From Acidimicrobiia bacterium (GTDB taxonomy: Bacteria; Actinomycetota; Acidimicrobiia; Spongiisociales; ZC4RG35): DNA of 11,282 nucleotides. Where the stretch lies: the NCBI GenBank assembly GCA_003230435.1, contig QIDW01000449.1, forward strand, positions 1 through 11,282, read 5' to 3'. The notes under the pieces were generated by a model, which was given only the letters and a program-made list of their open reading frames with translations, was not told where the DNA came from and searched no databases. Both the position numbers and the translations under genes were made by a program. Positions 1-6,213 of this stretch are shown in pieces (within the stretch, counting starts at the first letter, position 1; each line of letters begins with the position of its first letter).

Positions 1-278
1 GCGATTGCAACAGCCGAATAGTGGTCTGCTTGAAACACCTTGCGGATGCGCCGATGTGCGACGAGATTGCCTTCGGTGGCCCGCCTGTCACCCGCCATCA
101 CCACTCCGTCCGGGTAGCGCAGGGCAAGCACTGTGGTGCCTTCCGGCACCGACGGGGTTGTGGCGCCTTCCGGCACCGAGAAGGCCGGGGCGCCCCCCAC
201 GATTTCTAGGAGATCACTGAAGCTGGCGCCGGGTACCGGGACGTCGAGGGGCAACGGCCCCATCGGTCGTTCGATCAC
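1..278 (-). CDS. prcB: Proteasome beta subunit PrcB, N-terminal part (runs off left edge)
   Basis: Catalytic beta subunit of the bacterial 20S proteasome, an N-terminal-threonine protease that degrades Pup-tagged proteins fed in by the Arc/Mpa ring. 92 codons are visible. The start is a GTG whose last two bases overlap the TGA of pup (GTGA), the usual translational coupling; an ATG at codon 6 is an alternative. Residues 1-47 form a propeptide. Processing at EG|TTVLALRYPDG would expose Thr48 as nucleophile, and the VVMAGDRRATEGN segment that follows (59-71) is typical of PrcB, including the Asp and Arg near the active site. The propeptide is odd: a 9-residue unit around the cleavage site is duplicated, with Ala39 where the second copy has Thr48. 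The rest of the gene, and presumably prcA, lie outside the window. The family call is firm from motif and gene context. Confidence 0.95.
   Translation of the reverse strand, partial: MIERPMGPLPLDVPVPGASFSDLLEIVGGAPAFSVPEGATTPSVPEGTTVLALRYPDGVVMAGDRRATEGNLVAHRRIRKVFQADHYSAVAI
132..179 (-). repeat. 27-bp-period tandem duplication spanning the PrcB processing site
   Basis: Two 21-bp copies (132-152 and 159-179) are identical except at one base (T137 versus C164) and lie 27 bp apart, in frame. In the protein they give SVPEGATTP followed by SVPEGTTVL. The single difference changes the residue at the cleavage position: Ala39 in the upstream copy, the catalytic Thr48 in the downstream copy. Confidence 0.85.
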
Positions 279-463
279 TGGCCACCCTTTTGCACGTAGT
301 TCTTGACGAATTCCTCGGCGTTCTCCTCGAGAACCTCGTCGATTTCATCCAGGAGATCGTCTAGAGCCTCCAGGTCGGTGTCGCTCTCCGCCGTCACTTC
401 GGCTGTCTCTTCGGGTTTGTCCTTGCTCTCGTCCCTTGACTTGGAGCGTTCGCGGTCTGACAT
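275..463 (-). CDS. pup: Prokaryotic ubiquitin-like protein Pup
   Basis: A 62-residue, strongly acidic, largely disordered protein that is joined through its C terminus to lysines of target proteins and marks them for the proteasome. Diagnostic features are the helical Arc-binding segment (about 29-56, LEALDDLLDEIDEVLEENAE), the EFVKNYVQKGG tail, and the final Gln62. Ending in GGQ rather than GGE means the protein must be deamidated by Dop before ligation, and dop lies directly upstream. The N-terminal 20 residues are rich in Lys, Arg, Asp and Glu. The ATG lies 5 nt after the dop stop, with an AAGGATGAG-type ribosome binding site overlapping the dop end. The TGA overlaps the GTG of prcB. Length is close to the 64 residues of the mycobacterial protein. 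Confidence 0.98.
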   Translation of the reverse strand: MSDRERSKSRDESKDKPEETAEVTAESDTDLEALDDLLDEIDEVLEENAEEFVKNYVQKGGQ

Positions 464-468
464 CTATC

Positions 469-1938
469 TCATCCTTCCAGGCGTCGGAGCAGGTCCGCTG
501 CGTCCTCTGCCTCGTCCAGAAGGGCGCCGACTCGTTCGGCGTCGCCTTTCAGTGGTTCCATCATAGGAACGCGTTTGAGATGTGATCCGCCGACGTCGAA
601 GACCAGCGAATCCCAGTTGGCGGCCACCAATGAGCCTGCGAATTCGGATACGCAGCGTCCACGGAAATAGGCACGTGTCCGTTGCGGCGGGGTCGAGACC
701 GCATCCTCAACTTGTTGATCGGTATAGAGGGTGCGCATCGCGCCTCTGGCGACCAACCGGTTGTACAAGCCCTTTTCAGGGTCTACATCGTGATACTGCA
801 GATCGAGGGCCCTCAGCTTGGTGTTGGACCATTCGAGTCCATCACGCGCCACGTAACCCTCGAACAGGCGTTTCTTGGCTACCCAGTCCAGGGTGTCCGC
901 CAGTTGCATCGGCTCGGTTTCGAGCAGCGAAAGGGTGCGCTCCCACTCCTCGATGAGCTGGTTCCAAACGGGCTCATCAAGCTCCTTCTCGACATATTTT
1001 GCGAACCATTCGAGGTATCTGGCCTGCAGTTCGAGAGCTGTGGCTGAGCCTCCTCCGTCGAGTTGGATAGGTCGGCGCAACGAGAGGTCGTGACTGACCT
1101 GCCAGCAGGCTTCGACCGGGTCGGATAGGTCGAGTGGGTCGGGGATGGCCCCGTCTTCGAGAGCCGCGAGCATCAACGCAGTCGTCCCAAGCTTCAGGAA
1201 CATCTGGACTTCGGAGAGGTTGGCGTCGCCGATGATCACGTGAAGACGTCTGTACTGAGCCGGGTCCCCATGAGGCTCGTCCCTTGTGTTGATGATTGGG
1301 CGTTTGAGTGTCGTTTCAAGGCCAACCTGCTCTTCGAAGAAGTCGGCGCGCTGCGTGATCTGAAAGTCGACATCGGGGCGGTCGTTCTCTTTACCTACTT
1401 TTCCGGCGCCCGTGAAGATCTGACGGGTCACCATGAAAGGAATCGCATACCTGATCACGTCGCCAAACGGCGTCTCGCGAGAGAGCAGATAGTTCTCGTG
1501 AGCCCCGTATGAGTTGCCCTTGCCGTCGGAGTTGTTCTTGTAGAGCGAGACTCGGCGTCCTGAGGTCTCGGATGCAACGACTGCGGCTTTGTGCATGACC
1601 CGCTCCCCCGCCTTGTCGTAGAGCACCGCTTCGAGCGGGTCGTAGGACTCAGGACTGGAGTATTCGGGGTGGGCATGGTCGACGTAGAGACGGGCACCGT
1701 TGGCCAGGACCGAATTGACCACGGCCCCCTCTGCATCAATCAACCCGTATGTGTCATGACCGAACCCGCGAGCATCACGTCCCGGAGATTCCTCCTCGTA
1801 GGACCATTGGACTTTGACCCTCGTTCCTGGATAGCTGTTGACGACGAGCGACGATGCCACGGCGGGATTGAATCCAGGGTCGCCCCTGACAACGATTCCG
1901 TACTCGGTCTCGGTACCGAGCACCTTGTGGATTGCCAT
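469..1938 (-). CDS. dop: Pup deamidase/depupylase Dop
   Basis: Dop converts the C-terminal Gln of Pup to Glu, making it competent for ligation, and removes Pup from substrates. It belongs to the carboxylate-amine ligase fold shared with the Pup ligase PafA. Visible family signatures are GTETEYG (8-14) at the nucleotide/Mg site, RDARGF (54-59) in the loop that distinguishes Dop from PafA, ARLYVDHAHPEYS (82-94) with Asp87 at the catalytic aspartate position, LYKNNSDGKG (132-141), INTRDEPH (206-213), LHVIIGDAN (222-230) and the C-terminal RAYFRG segment (about 422-427). The 489 residues are close to the usual size. The ATG shares its A with the last base of the arc TAA (TAATG), so translation is probably coupled to arc. 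Adjacency to a GGQ-ending pup supports Dop rather than PafA. Confidence 0.97.
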   Translation of the reverse strand: MAIHKVLGTETEYGIVVRGDPGFNPAVASSLVVNSYPGTRVKVQWSYEEESPGRDARGFGHDTYGLIDAEGAVVNSVLANGARLYVDHAHPEYSSPESYDPLEAVLYDKAGERVMHKAAVVASETSGRRVSLYKNNSDGKGNSYGAHENYLLSRETPFGDVIRYAIPFMVTRQIFTGAGKVGKENDRPDVDFQITQRADFFEEQVGLETTLKRPIINTRDEPHGDPAQYRRLHVIIGDANLSEVQMFLKLGTTALMLAALEDGAIPDPLDLSDPVEACWQVSHDLSLRRPIQLDGGGSATALELQARYLEWFAKYVEKELDEPVWNQLIEEWERTLSLLETEPMQLADTLDWVAKKRLFEGYVARDGLEWSNTKLRALDLQYHDVDPEKGLYNRLVARGAMRTLYTDQQVEDAVSTPPQRTRAYFRGRCVSEFAGSLVAANWDSLVFDVGGSHLKRVPMMEPLKGDAERVGALLDEAEDAADLLRRLEG

Positions 1939-3665
1939 TACAGGTACTGGCCGCCGGAGACCTTTTCGATGAGCCGACTCTCCTCGTCTCCCCCGACGAG
2001 CGTTCTGACATAGACGATCCGCTCACCTTTCTTGCCGGAGATCTTGGCCCAGTCATCCGGGTTGGTCGTGTTCGGCAGATCCTCGTGCTCGCGAAACTCC
2101 TGTTTGATCGCCGCTTTCAGATCGGAAGCACGTACTCCGATCGGCCCACCCGCAATCTGGCGTTTGATCGCGTCCTTCTTGGCGCGCCCGACGATGTTCT
2201 CGATCATCGCCCCGGAGGCAAAGTCCTTGAAATAGAGCGTCTCCCGATCGCCATTCGCGTAGGTCACTTCGAGAAACTCGTTCTCCTTGTCCATGGCGTA
2301 CATGTCGGTGACAGTGGTATCGATCATCGAGACGATGAAATCCCCGACGGTGCCACCGAACGAGCTCAACTCCTCGGAGTCGAGCGGGGTTGCGTCGGAG
2401 ATGTAGATCCGGAAAATCTCTTTTGCGGCAACAGAGTCGGGCCGGTTGATCTTGATCTTCACGTCCAGCCGACCGGGGCGGAGAATCGCCGGATCGATCA
2501 GGTCTTCACGATTGGAAGCACCGATGACGACAACGTTCTTGAGTGATTCGACACCATCGAGCTCAGACAGCAGTTGAGGCACGATGGTCGACTCGACGTC
2601 GGAGCTGATACCCGTGCCCCGGGTGCGGAAAAGCGAGTCCATCTCGTCGAAGAAAACAATGATGGGAACACCCTCGTCTGACTTCTCTTTCGCCCTCTGG
2701 AAGATGAGACGGATCTGACGCTCGGTCTCACCAACCCACTTGTTGAGCAGCTCCGGACCCTTGATGTTGAGGAAGTAGGAGCGTACGTCCGGACGTCCGG
2801 TGCGTTCGGACACTTTCTTGGCCAGGCTGTTGGCCACGGCCTTGGCAATCAGGGTTTTACCGCATCCGGGGGGGCCATAGAGAAGGATCCCTTTTGGTGG
2901 CTCCAGTTCGTACTCCTTGAACAAATCCTTGTGCATATAGGGAAGCTCGACGGTATCGCGAATCTGCTCAATCTGGGCTGCCAGACCGCCGACCTCGGCA
3001 TATGTGACGTCGGGGACCTCTTCGAGGACGAGCTCTTCGATCTCGGGTCTCTCCATCTTCTCCAGAATCAGGCCGGTCTTCGAATCGGTCCGGACGTAGT
3101 CGCCCGCGCGGATAAAGACATCTGTCATCGCCTCGGAACGTCTGAGGACCTTTTCTTCATCGGCGTGGGCAATGATCATCACCCGGCCGTCGTCAAGTGT
3201 CTCCCTCACCCTCAGGACATCGCCTGCAGGTTCGAAGGAGCGGACGTCGGTGACGTTGAAGGCCTCGTTGAGCAGGACCTCCTGGCCGACCTGGAGTTTC
3301 TTGACTTCGACGCTTGGTTGGGCAGCGACCCGGAGTTTGCGAGAGCCGGTGAGGACGTCGACCGAGCCGTCGGCGTTGACCTGTAGAACGGTTCCGAAGT
3401 TGTTGGGAGGGGAGGTGAGCTTCTCCACTTCTTCCCTGAGCACACCGAGTTGTTCGCGTGCCTCTTCCAAGAGCTGGGAAAGCTTGTCGTTTTGGGCAGC
3501 TGCGCGATCAAGCCGATCGCGGGTGCGCGAGAGCTCCGAATCGAGCTCGTCGATATTGCCTGGGGAGTCGCGAACCCGTCGGCGAAGATAAGAGACTTCC
3601 TCTTCAAGTGCGGAGACGACCTGACGAAGCTGAGCTGCGTCGTCCTGTGTCCGTTCTTCGTCCAC
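1938..3665 (-). CDS. arc: Proteasome-activating AAA ATPase Arc (Mpa)
   Basis: Hexameric ring ATPase that captures pupylated proteins, unfolds them and threads them into the 20S proteasome. Order of parts in 575 residues: N-terminal coiled coil (about 8-84) that binds Pup; two OB-fold segments (about 88-205); AAA module with Walker A GPPGCGKT (264-271), Walker B IIVFFDE (335-341), sensor-1 Asn385 in GASNRED, and an arginine-finger region in RPGR (396-399). The C terminus ends in GQYL with penultimate Tyr574, the motif that docks into and opens the proteasome gate. The pore-loop sequence is NKWVGETE with Trp310 at the aromatic position, where I recall Phe in the mycobacterial protein. The GTG start is fixed by AGGAGG five bases upstream and by the coiled-coil start. 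A 52-nt gap from trmI contains a possible promoter. Confidence 0.97.
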   Translation of the reverse strand: MDEERTQDDAAQLRQVVSALEEEVSYLRRRVRDSPGNIDELDSELSRTRDRLDRAAAQNDKLSQLLEEAREQLGVLREEVEKLTSPPNNFGTVLQVNADGSVDVLTGSRKLRVAAQPSVEVKKLQVGQEVLLNEAFNVTDVRSFEPAGDVLRVRETLDDGRVMIIAHADEEKVLRRSEAMTDVFIRAGDYVRTDSKTGLILEKMERPEIEELVLEEVPDVTYAEVGGLAAQIEQIRDTVELPYMHKDLFKEYELEPPKGILLYGPPGCGKTLIAKAVANSLAKKVSERTGRPDVRSYFLNIKGPELLNKWVGETERQIRLIFQRAKEKSDEGVPIIVFFDEMDSLFRTRGTGISSDVESTIVPQLLSELDGVESLKNVVVIGASNREDLIDPAILRPGRLDVKIKINRPDSVAAKEIFRIYISDATPLDSEELSSFGGTVGDFIVSMIDTTVTDMYAMDKENEFLEVTYANGDRETLYFKDFASGAMIENIVGRAKKDAIKRQIAGGPIGVRASDLKAAIKQEFREHEDLPNTTNPDDWAKISGKKGERIVYVRTLVGGDEESRLIEKVSGGQYL

Positions 3666-3704
3666 GGCTTCCTCCTGGCCTAGTGCTCGCCTGCAATCAG
3701 TATA
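3666..3704 (-). promoter_or_regulatory. Possible promoter and strong ribosome binding site for arc-dop-pup-prcB
   Basis: The 52-nt gap between trmI and arc is the only real gap in this operon. On the minus strand it contains TATACT (3704-3699), a five-of-six match to the -10 consensus, and then AGGAGGAA (3676-3669) just before the GTG of arc. No good -35 is visible at the usual distance, which is common for actinobacterial promoters. The ribosome binding site is clear. The promoter call is tentative; read-through from trmI is the alternative. Confidence 0.45.
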
Positions 3705-3717
3705 CGAAGGGGTTCGG

Positions 3718-4521
3718 TTACTTCTCCGGGTTCCTTGAGCTTGGCGCCGAATCGGTCTTGCGCATGAAAACGAGGAAGCCTGTGTGGCCGACCATATTGT
3801 GTTCCGGGCGAACGGATCGCCCTGAGACGTTCCAATCCCGGACGAGGAACTCTTTGACCTCGATCTCGGCGAAGGTTCCCAATTCTCGTGCCCTCTCGAC
3901 TGTGGTCTGCACCTGTGGGACCGTCGGAAGGTAGGCGCACAGGACTCCCCCGGATGGTTGGTGTTCGGATGCCGTCTCGAGAACGTGCCACGGCTCGGGG
4001 AGATCCAGGACGATTCGCTCGGGAGTGACTTCGGCTATCGCATCGGAGATGTCCCCGATCCGCAAATCGATGTTCTCCGGGATCTCGCCATACCAACGCT
4101 CGATGGCCTTGCGTGCATGTGCGCCGTGGTCCTCCCGGATTTCGACGCTTACTACCCGCCCACCCGGGCCCACCGCGCGGGACAGGCCAAGTGTGAGAGC
4201 ACCTGATCCCGTTCCTCCTTCGACCACGGTCATCCCGGGGCCAATGTCTGCGTACACGAGTATCGGCCCGAGGTCCTTGGGGTAGACGACCTGCGCCGCT
4301 CTCTTCATCTTGAGGATGTAGTCGGCGAGGCGCGGACGGAGAAGCATCAGCATCGTCCCGGTCGACGCCTCGATCCAGGAACCGTCCTCGGCGCCGATCA
4401 GAGCGTCGTGTGGGATGGATCCCTGGTGGTATTGGAATGTGCGTCCGGCTTCGAGCTTGAGCAGGAAGTGTCGGCCCTTGGGGTCGATGAGGACTGCCGG
4501 GTCCCCCTCGGAGAGGCTCAT
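3718..4521 (-). CDS. trmI: tRNA (adenine-58-N1)-methyltransferase TrmI
   Basis: Methylates N1 of A58 in the T-loop of tRNAs using S-adenosylmethionine, probably as a homotetramer. The 267 residues contain an N-terminal beta domain (about 1-70, with DPKGRHFLL and a conserved HQGSIPHDALIG), the PKD segment (81-83), SAM motif I VVEGGTGSG (99-107), acidic Glu127 that should bind the ribose, GDISD (156-160), the catalytic-site LDLPEPW (172-178), and the C-terminal VRPEHNMVGHTGFL (237-250). It resembles mycobacterial Rv2118c throughout, and a TrmI gene lies upstream of the Pup-proteasome genes there too. The ATG overlaps the TGA of the upstream 30-codon gene by one base (TGATG), and no independent Shine-Dalgarno is obvious, so coupled translation is likely. 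Confidence 0.95.
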   Translation of the reverse strand: MSLSEGDPAVLIDPKGRHFLLKLEAGRTFQYHQGSIPHDALIGAEDGSWIEASTGTMLMLLRPRLADYILKMKRAAQVVYPKDLGPILVYADIGPGMTVVEGGTGSGALTLGLSRAVGPGGRVVSVEIREDHGAHARKAIERWYGEIPENIDLRIGDISDAIAEVTPERIVLDLPEPWHVLETASEHQPSGGVLCAYLPTVPQVQTTVERARELGTFAEIEVKEFLVRDWNVSGRSVRPEHNMVGHTGFLVFMRKTDSAPSSRNPEK

Positions 4522-4613
4522 CAGAAGATGGCGATCACCGAGAAGAGAAGTCCCAGCACCATCCCGATCACGATGATCCAGATAACGATTTGTACAACTT
4601 TCTTGTTTTGCAT
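4521..4613 (-). CDS. 30-residue single-pass membrane microprotein, coupled to trmI
   Basis: A 30-codon frame, ATG to TGA, whose stop overlaps the trmI start by one base. The product begins MQNKKVVQIVI, then forms one hydrophobic helix (about 7-29) with a GMVLG motif and ends in IAIF. Positive charge at the N terminus predicts the N terminus inside the cell. The layout recalls the DUF4044/Prli42 membrane miniproteins known from Firmicutes, but that is a resemblance in length, charge and helix only. No clear ribosome binding site precedes the ATG; an AT-rich CATATAGA lies just upstream, so a leaderless mRNA is possible. It would be the first gene of the operon and could set trmI expression. The one-base stop/start overlap and the membrane-protein composition argue that it is real. 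Confidence 0.7.
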   Translation of the reverse strand: MQNKKVVQIVIWIIVIGMVLGLLFSVIAIF

Positions 4614-4651
4614 GGTGTCTATATGGTTGGGGACGAAGGCAACGGTAGAAG

Positions 4652-4936
4652 ATGGCGAGCTACAAGAAGAAGTTCATGCGTCGAATGTGGGGCAGTTCGA
4701 ACGCGAGGGAGGCCGGTTTCGATCGGACCCTGCGCGGGCTGCGTGAGGGTGACAGCACCGACCTCTATTTCGGTTTGGCGTTGAGCGCCCTGGCATATCT
4801 GCAGCGGAGCAAGCCCCGCAAACAGTTGATCCACCGCCAGTCGATACCGAAGGGCACCGCCCTCGTGATCCATCACAAGAAGTCGGGAAATCCGCGCCTC
4901 GAGATCATCAAACCGAAGAAGCGGGCCCGCGGCTAA
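4652..4936 (+). CDS. Small basic protein of unknown function (94 aa)
   Basis: I do not recognise the family. The protein is very basic: a Lys/Arg-rich start (MASYKKKFMRRMWG), a short apolar stretch (38-50, LYFGLALSALAYL) probably too short to span a membrane, a basic middle (RSKPRKQLIHR), then a possible beta segment (67-86, including ALVIHHKKSG and LEII) and a KPKKRARG tail. The composition fits a nucleic-acid- or ribosome-associated protein, but nothing proves it. It is divergent from the microprotein-trmI operon with only 38 nt between the two start codons, so the promoters must overlap. The ribosome binding site is weak (GAAGG is about 14 nt upstream). Its TAA touches the left end of the inverted-repeat unit described separately. 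Confidence 0.75.
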   Translation: MASYKKKFMRRMWGSSNAREAGFDRTLRGLREGDSTDLYFGLALSALAYLQRSKPRKQLIHRQSIPKGTALVIHHKKSGNPRLEIIKPKKRARG

Positions 4937-4983
4937 CCGTTCTGTGAACCGTTTTGGGGCCTTGAGCCAGAAAACCGTTCACA
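4935..4983. repeat. Left-end palindrome/inverted repeat
   Basis: TGTGAACCGTTTT (4943-4955) pairs with AAAACCGTTCACA (4971-4983) with one mismatch in 13, and GGC/GCC inside the loop can extend the stem. It begins at the TAA of the 94-residue gene and has no T-tract on the plus side, so it is not a classical terminator. The 18-mer at 4938-4955 recurs exactly at 5957-5974. Confidence 0.8.
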
Positions 4984-4990
4984 AACAAAT

Positions 4991-5010
4991 CTGTCCCTGA
5001 CTAGTGACAG
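4991..5010. promoter_or_regulatory. Possible operator palindrome just before the AbiEi-like gene
   Basis: Half-sites CTGTCCCT (4991-4998) and AGTGACAG (5003-5010) are inverted copies with one mismatch in eight. They lie 10 nt before the ATG at 5020, over the region where a -10 would fall relative to TTCACA (4978-4983), a five-of-six match to a -35. AbiEi-type winged-helix proteins are known to repress their own promoters at inverted repeats, so autoregulation is plausible. The promoter itself is weak on sequence. Confidence 0.4.
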
Positions 5011-5019
5011 GTTGGAGCT

Positions 5020-5919
5020 ATGTGGGATGAGGGAGCTGTTAGGCGGTTCGCCGCGGACAACCATGGGCTGGTCGATCGCCAGGTCTTGCTCGCGCACGGG
5101 GCAACCGACGATGTCATCAAGGCTCATGTGGCTGCTGGTCGCTGGGTCCAAGCGCAATGGGGCGTGTACTACCTCAATGTCACCGAGCAAACTTGGCTGG
5201 CAGAGATCCGCGCGGCGCTCCTCGCTGCGGGTCCGCATGCTCTTGCATCACACCGGACCGCCGCCGCCCTATGGCACCTCGATGGCATCACCAGCCATCT
5301 GATCGAACTGACGGTTCCGTACGAGAATCGGGCCCTCCCCAACCGAGCCATCCTGCACCGCACCCGACGTCGTCTTCCAAATTCCGAGGTAGAGGGTGTT
5401 CCGGTCACCACGGTCGAAAGAACTCTGCTTGATCTCTCAGGGCTTCTCTCAGATCGCGTCATGGAAAAGATGTACCTGAGTGCTCTCCGCCTAAAACTGA
5501 CCTGTCCTGATGAGGTTTCGAGAGTCGTTCGTGAGCAGGGCGGACGTGGGGTAAGGGGCACTCGGCGGCTTCTGCGGGTGATGTCGATCGCAGGCGACGC
5601 GCTCTCCGGAAGCGCCGCCGAGGTGGACGCTGCCCGACTCATGAGGGATGCCGGCATCCCCCAACCTGTCGCACAGCTCAAGGTTCGACTCCCGAACGGG
5701 GAGCATGCCTATCCAGACTTCGCCTGGCCAGACCTCATGAAGCTGGTAGAGATCGACGGGCTGGGCGCTCATTCGACGCCAGACCAGCTTTCCGACGATC
5801 TCTTTCGCCAGAACATGCTTATGGAGCTTGGCTGGGAGATCAGACGCTTTACCGCACGACAACTGTGGCGCGAGCCCAAAGTCGTCCAGGGCGAGATCCG
5901 TAGTTTCGTCGGCCGCTGA
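5020..5919 (+). CDS. AbiEi-like winged-helix protein with VSR/DUF559-type PD-(D/E)XK nuclease domain
   Basis: A 299-residue two-domain protein. The N terminus (about 4-54) is an AbiEi antitoxin-type winged helix: LVDRQVLLAHGATDDVIKAHV, then GRWVQAQWGVYYL. A linking domain (about 58-190) contains the ASHRTAAALWHLDG and TTVERTLLDLSGL segments usual in these proteins. The C terminus (about 198-296) is DUF559-like, related to very-short-patch-repair endonucleases: Glu201, Asp233 in YPDFAWP, Glu244/Asp246 in LVEIDG, His251, Arg263, and GWEIRRFT (271-278). The nuclease residues look intact. No AbiEii toxin partner is adjacent, so this is not a complete type IV toxin-antitoxin pair. GGAG at 5014-5017 and AGG at 5010-5012 serve as ribosome binding site. 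The gene is flanked by inverted repeats. Family assignment is good; cellular role and DNA target are unknown. Confidence 0.88.
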   Translation: MWDEGAVRRFAADNHGLVDRQVLLAHGATDDVIKAHVAAGRWVQAQWGVYYLNVTEQTWLAEIRAALLAAGPHALASHRTAAALWHLDGITSHLIELTVPYENRALPNRAILHRTRRRLPNSEVEGVPVTTVERTLLDLSGLLSDRVMEKMYLSALRLKLTCPDEVSRVVREQGGRGVRGTRRLLRVMSIAGDALSGSAAEVDAARLMRDAGIPQPVAQLKVRLPNGEHAYPDFAWPDLMKLVEIDGLGAHSTPDQLSDDLFRQNMLMELGWEIRRFTARQLWREPKVVQGEIRSFVGR

Positions 5920-5956
5920 ACGCAACAACCTCTCTCGATCGGTGGTCGGCAATTTG

Positions 5957-6010
5957 CGTTCTGTGAACCGTTTTCGGTGTGAGGCGCCCAATTCGGTTCA
6001 CAAAACGGTT
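5957..6010. repeat. Right-end palindrome/inverted repeat
   Basis: Holds an exact copy of the left-end 18-mer (5957-5974) followed by an inverted outer copy (5994-6010). Two mutually exclusive nine-base stems are possible: 5962-5970 with 5994-6002, or 5966-5974 with 6002-6010. Read on the minus strand from 6010 it matches the left end at 4935. It ends 8 nt before the stop codon of the minus-strand gene at 6019. Confidence 0.8.
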
Positions 6011-6018
6011 TCCGAAGC

Positions 6019-6213
6019 TCAGACTCGGTAGACCTCTACGACCGTCTTGCTGCGATGGCCCCTCTTACGACCGACGACGAAGGCTGCAACCACCACAACC
6101 CCGATGGCAACGGCGAGGAGTATGGCCTTGTCCTGAGCCGAGCGGCGGGTGTCGTCAACGGCATCGACAAGCTCGAGGGCCTTGGCCTCTATGTCATCCC
6201 GGGAGATCGTCAC
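6019..6213 (-). CDS. Small single-pass membrane protein (64 aa), unknown function
   Basis: Begins with an amphipathic, charged helix (1-28, with KALELVDAVDDTRRSAQD), followed by one membrane helix (about 31-48, ILLAVAIGVVVVAAFVVG), a basic RKRGHRSK stop-transfer stretch and a short tail. The start is a GTG at 6213 preceded by GGAGG (6225-6221), a strong site; an ATG a few bases upstream is in another frame. It overlaps the 3' end of the holin-like gene by 20 nt, so the two are surely one operon. Similar pairs of a holin-X-like protein and a small helix-plus-membrane protein occur in actinobacteria, usually without a known role. I do not recognise a named family. Confidence 0.75.
   Translation of the reverse strand: MTISRDDIEAKALELVDAVDDTRRSAQDKAILLAVAIGVVVVAAFVVGRKRGHRSKTVVEVYRV

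Larger units (their letters stand above)
4935..6010. mobile_element. Putative mobile cassette: one AbiEi/PD-(D/E)XK gene between terminal inverted repeats
   Basis: The two ends form imperfect terminal inverted repeats. Reading inward from 4935 and, on the other strand, from 6010, both follow AACCGTTYTGTGAACCG, then two mismatches, then TTGGG, then with a one-base gap GCCT. That is about 25 matches in 28 positions. Each end also has an inner inverted copy, so the order is outer->, inner<-, gene, inner->, outer<-. The unit fits between the stop codons of two convergent host genes (4936 and 6019). No transposase, integrase or clear target-site duplication is seen. The alternative is a pair of host bidirectional terminators or regulator binding sites that happen to flank the gene. 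Confidence 0.45.

Noticed and set aside
5..220. 71-codon plus-strand frame at the left edge
   Set aside because: Antisense to prcB; Pro/Arg-rich composition typical of a shadow frame.
1932..2546. 204-codon plus-strand frame opposite arc
   Set aside because: Shadow of the conserved AAA ATPase reading frame; no ribosome binding site or motifs.
4938..4983. Classical Rho-independent terminator of the 94-aa gene
   Set aside because: The stem is good but lacks a following T-tract, and its sequence is reused in inverted orientation 1 kb away, which fits element ends better. A terminator role is not excluded.
5020..5919. Complete AbiEi/AbiEii type IV toxin-antitoxin system
   Set aside because: Only the AbiEi-like winged helix is present, fused to a nuclease-like domain. 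No nucleotidyltransferase toxin gene is adjacent on either strand.
4938..5974. CRISPR-like repeat array from the repeated 18-mer
   Set aside because: Only two direct copies about 1 kb apart with a gene between; no spacer series and no cas genes.
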